From Psoroptes ovis (Eukaryota; Arthropoda; Arachnida; Sarcoptiformes; Psoroptidae): a DNA stretch of 64,000 nucleotides. Every line of letters begins with the position of its first letter. Positions within the stretch are counted from its first letter, which is position 1. Under the pieces are notes generated by a model. That model had not been told where the DNA came from. It did no database searches and saw nothing but the letters and a program-made list of their open reading frames with translations. A program made the translations under genes and the position numbers. Location of the stretch: positions 372,001 through 436,000 of the forward strand of contig PQWQ01000016.1 in NCBI GenBank assembly GCA_002943765.1, read 5' to 3'. Shown here one piece after another: positions 61,602 to 64,000 of this stretch.

Positions 61602-63115
61602 TAACTGTTATAAATATAATAATTATTATATTAATAAATTATCCATAAAGGATAATGACAAATATTTTTTTTTTTTTTTTGAATGTTTGTAACTGTACAA
61701 CAACTGTTTTGTAAATTATAATCTTTTAATTTTTTACAAATTATTATTATTTCTCTCTCTGTTTGTTTGAATATATATGTGTTTGTATTTCTGAGATTTT
61801 ACTTTCTCCTAAAAAAAAAAAATGAAAATAATCCAGGTTTATTTCAAACATATATTGGTCTATGCATGTATTTATGCATATGTTTACCTTTGAATTGTTT
61901 TTCTTTTACATTTTCTTATCACTTGCTTATCATTATCAGCATCATCATCATCGCTATTATCATCACCATTATCATCACCATATAATGATGACAATTGTAT
62001 AATTATTTTTATAAAAAAAAAGATTATTCAATGAATAGCTGTATAAATGAATGAATGAATGAATGAAATTTAAGAAAGTTGAAAAAGTTGAAAGACATGT
62101 GCAACTGTTTGTGTCTTTGTGTGTGTGTGTATAAGTGTATGTAGATGTGCATATTTAATCACTTATGACTCTTTATATCAAGCATTTAACTCTTTTGTTT
62201 CTTAATCATTTATTTATTTATTCATTTATTTAATTTGAATTCTTTCAATTGAAAAATTGAAATTTGATAAATTTTTTATAATTATAATTCAAATCCCCAG
62301 AAAAAACACCTGTTTTCAAGCAGAAATTAATTGATTAATTAATAATTGATTTGAGAAAAAAATTTCAAATCGATTCTGGGAAAAACGGCAATTAAATTCA
62401 ATTCAATTAAGCCAAAAATCCATAGTCCATAATCCAAAAGTCATTAAGCGATTTCTTTAATTTTTTTTCCATCTTACATCGATAAGATATGAGCCATGTA
62501 CACACACACAGAATGCAGAGATATCTGAATACAAATCCCAAACACAATAACCATTGTTAATCAACAAATTTTGATATTTTTTTTTCTTGGAAATTCATTT
62601 ATATTCATTCATTTCATTTGATTGTTTGTTTGTTTTTTCAAATGAATTCTCTTCTTAAAATTTTCTTAAGAAAAAAACAAATGAAATAATTTGATAAAAC
62701 ATTCATTTTTAAAGACAAAAACTAAATGAAAATCTTAACAATTATCATTTAAAAAAAATATAATGATATATATTTATTTATTCATTTATTTATAATTTCA
62801 TATTTTTTTTAAAGCCAGCAAACTACTGCTTAAACTATAGCCATTGTTTAACGTGACCAATTTTTAATTTTTAATTTTTCATTTTTTTTCTGTCAATTCA
62901 TAAATTATCCATCCATCCATTATTATTATTATCATTATTATCATTCATTTATTTCAGTGGATGGCACTTACATACACATTGACCGATTAATATATATATG
63001 TGTGTGTGTGTGTATAAATTGGATGTGAAAATATTTTTTTTTCTGTTTTTGTATGAAAATTATTTGTCTATTTATTTATTCAAAACAATTTAGAAGAAAA
63101 AAAAACATGTATTTA

Positions 63116-63195
63116 TTAGGCTGTCCGATAAGTTCTTGCCAATTTTCTCATAATTTTCTACGATATAATTTGTCAGAACTTTTCGAACAACCTTA
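63116..63195. mobile_element. Mariner-type MITE, about 80 bp (second copy)
   Basis: The left end reads ttaggctgtccgataagttc and the right end, on the opposite strand, reads taaggttgttcgaaaagttc, so the ends are related imperfect inverted repeats. TA flanks both sides (63114-63115, 63196-63197). Length and end sequence match the 31719-31799 element, although the interior differs. It is non-coding and non-autonomous. Confidence 0.75.
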
Positions 63196-64000
63196 TATAT
63201 TAACATTTATGTCTATGTACACAATAATAATAATAATTTGATGACATTTTTAAAGCTTAGCAAAAAAATCGTATTTCGTATTTTTCATGTATGAATTACA
63301 TACACATCTATGCAAACAAAGTAAAGATTACGGCTTGAAAATGTCTTGAAAATGAAGATTAGAATGCCGAAAAGAAGCAACAGCAGCAGCAGTAGAAAAA
63401 AAAATTGTTATCAATTAGTACTGATTATTACATGAATAATTAGCCAAAATCATTTCATAAAATGAATTTGATTTAATTATTATGATCACCATAAAAAAAT
63501 ACAAATATTAATGGTCGTACAATGACCGGAACATAAAATATTCATCAATTATTTAAAAAAAAATAATTAAAATTATCGGAATTTATCGGATGAAACATTA
63601 ACAAAATCATCGTCTCCACATATAAAAATCATTTCTTGATAATTGAATGATGTGATGGTTCATGATGAATATATATGGCTCGCAGATATCAATGAATATG
63701 AGAATCTTTAAAATGCAAAAAAAAATTGACCCGAAAAACTTTTCATATGAACAATATTGTTTTCAGATAATACGAATATAATAAATGGAAATTATGTAAT
63801 CACTTATTATTACCATTGAATTATTCGGAAAAAATACGAGAAATAATGATGATTTGTAATTTGTAATTCGTAATTTGATTCGAGAAATATGAGAAATTGG
63901 ACAATTGGAAATTTTTCAAAAATTTCAAATTTGATTTTAAATCTTTTTCTCTCTCTCGAAAAAAAAAATGAATTTAATTTGAATCATGTTTCGGGTTATT

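Larger units (their letters stand above)
59938..64000. other. Gene-poor right end
   Basis: About 4 kb upstream of the CPAP1 gene with no supported gene. It contains ATT-type microsatellites, TG runs near 62117-62130 and 62999-63013, and the MITE at 63116-63195. A 31-codon open frame at 60651-60735 after a TTTTTTTTAG acceptor-like site reads ELIEKLNKAKEDKG; it is too short to call a gene. Confidence 0.5.

Noticed and set aside
1..64000. tRNA, rRNA, riboswitch, CRISPR or bacterial genes
   Set aside because: No clover-leaf arms with A and B boxes, no rRNA-like stretch and no operon-like layout were seen by eye; a tRNAscan-SE and Infernal run would settle small RNAs.

Overview
The window looks like nuclear DNA of a small-genome arthropod, most likely an acariform (astigmatid) mite such as a dust mite or its relatives. 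The placement is inference. What the sequence shows is very AT-rich DNA, compact genes whose GT-AG introns are nearly all 51-143 nt, proteins full of Asn/Gln/Asp runs, and arthropod families (Runt factor, single chitin-binding CPAP1-type cuticle protein, CYP3-clan-like P450, peptide GPCR). No rRNA, tRNA, CRISPR or prokaryotic features were seen. Exon models were built by joining open frames at GT-AG sites with phase checked at each junction.

Layout. 1-2022: first coding exon of a Runt/RUNX factor (minus), the gene running off the left edge. 2.0-10.9 kb: mostly non-coding, with one orphan gag-like ORF at 7.67-8.13 kb. 10.9-14.0 kb: ZNF598/Hel2-type RING ubiquitin ligase (plus). 14.5 kb: relic of an M1 aminopeptidase exon. 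15.1-17.0 kb: complete six-exon IMP dehydrogenase (minus). 19.1-21.0 kb: peptide-type GPCR. 21.3-22.0 kb: MCFD2-like EF-hand protein. 22.1-22.6 kb: secreted six-cysteine protein. 23.0-26.1 kb: RUNDC1. 27.6-29.0 kb: Tyr/Gln-rich, probably secreted protein. 29.0-33.5 kb: gene-poor, with an 81-bp mariner-type MITE. 33.6-35.6 kb: secreted Notch-ligand-like protein with three Delta-type (DOS-like) EGF pairs and an eroded DSL region. 36.0-37.8 kb: cytochrome P450. 39.85-46.2 kb: tandem array of four paralogous two-exon genes of no family I recognise, with shared upstream and downstream blocks. 47.4-47.8 kb: a small gene of the same exon plan. 48.2-50.9 kb: mucolipin (TRPML). 51.6-52.6 kb: EndoG/EXOG-type nuclease. 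53.9-55.3 kb: extracellular Cu/Zn superoxide dismutase with a low-complexity insertion. 55.8-59.9 kb: very large CPAP1-type chitin-binding protein. 60-64 kb: gene-poor, with a second ~80-bp mariner-type MITE.

Most genes are unrelated single-copy housekeeping or developmental genes on both strands. The part that looks like an undescribed system is the tandem family at 40-46 kb: each unit carries its own conserved upstream block, a 7-residue first exon, an AAG|CG acceptor junction, a strongly conserved C-terminal PWNKSKHAKQL-type motif and a related 3' end. Copies three and four are near-identical over long stretches, so the array has been copied or homogenised recently.
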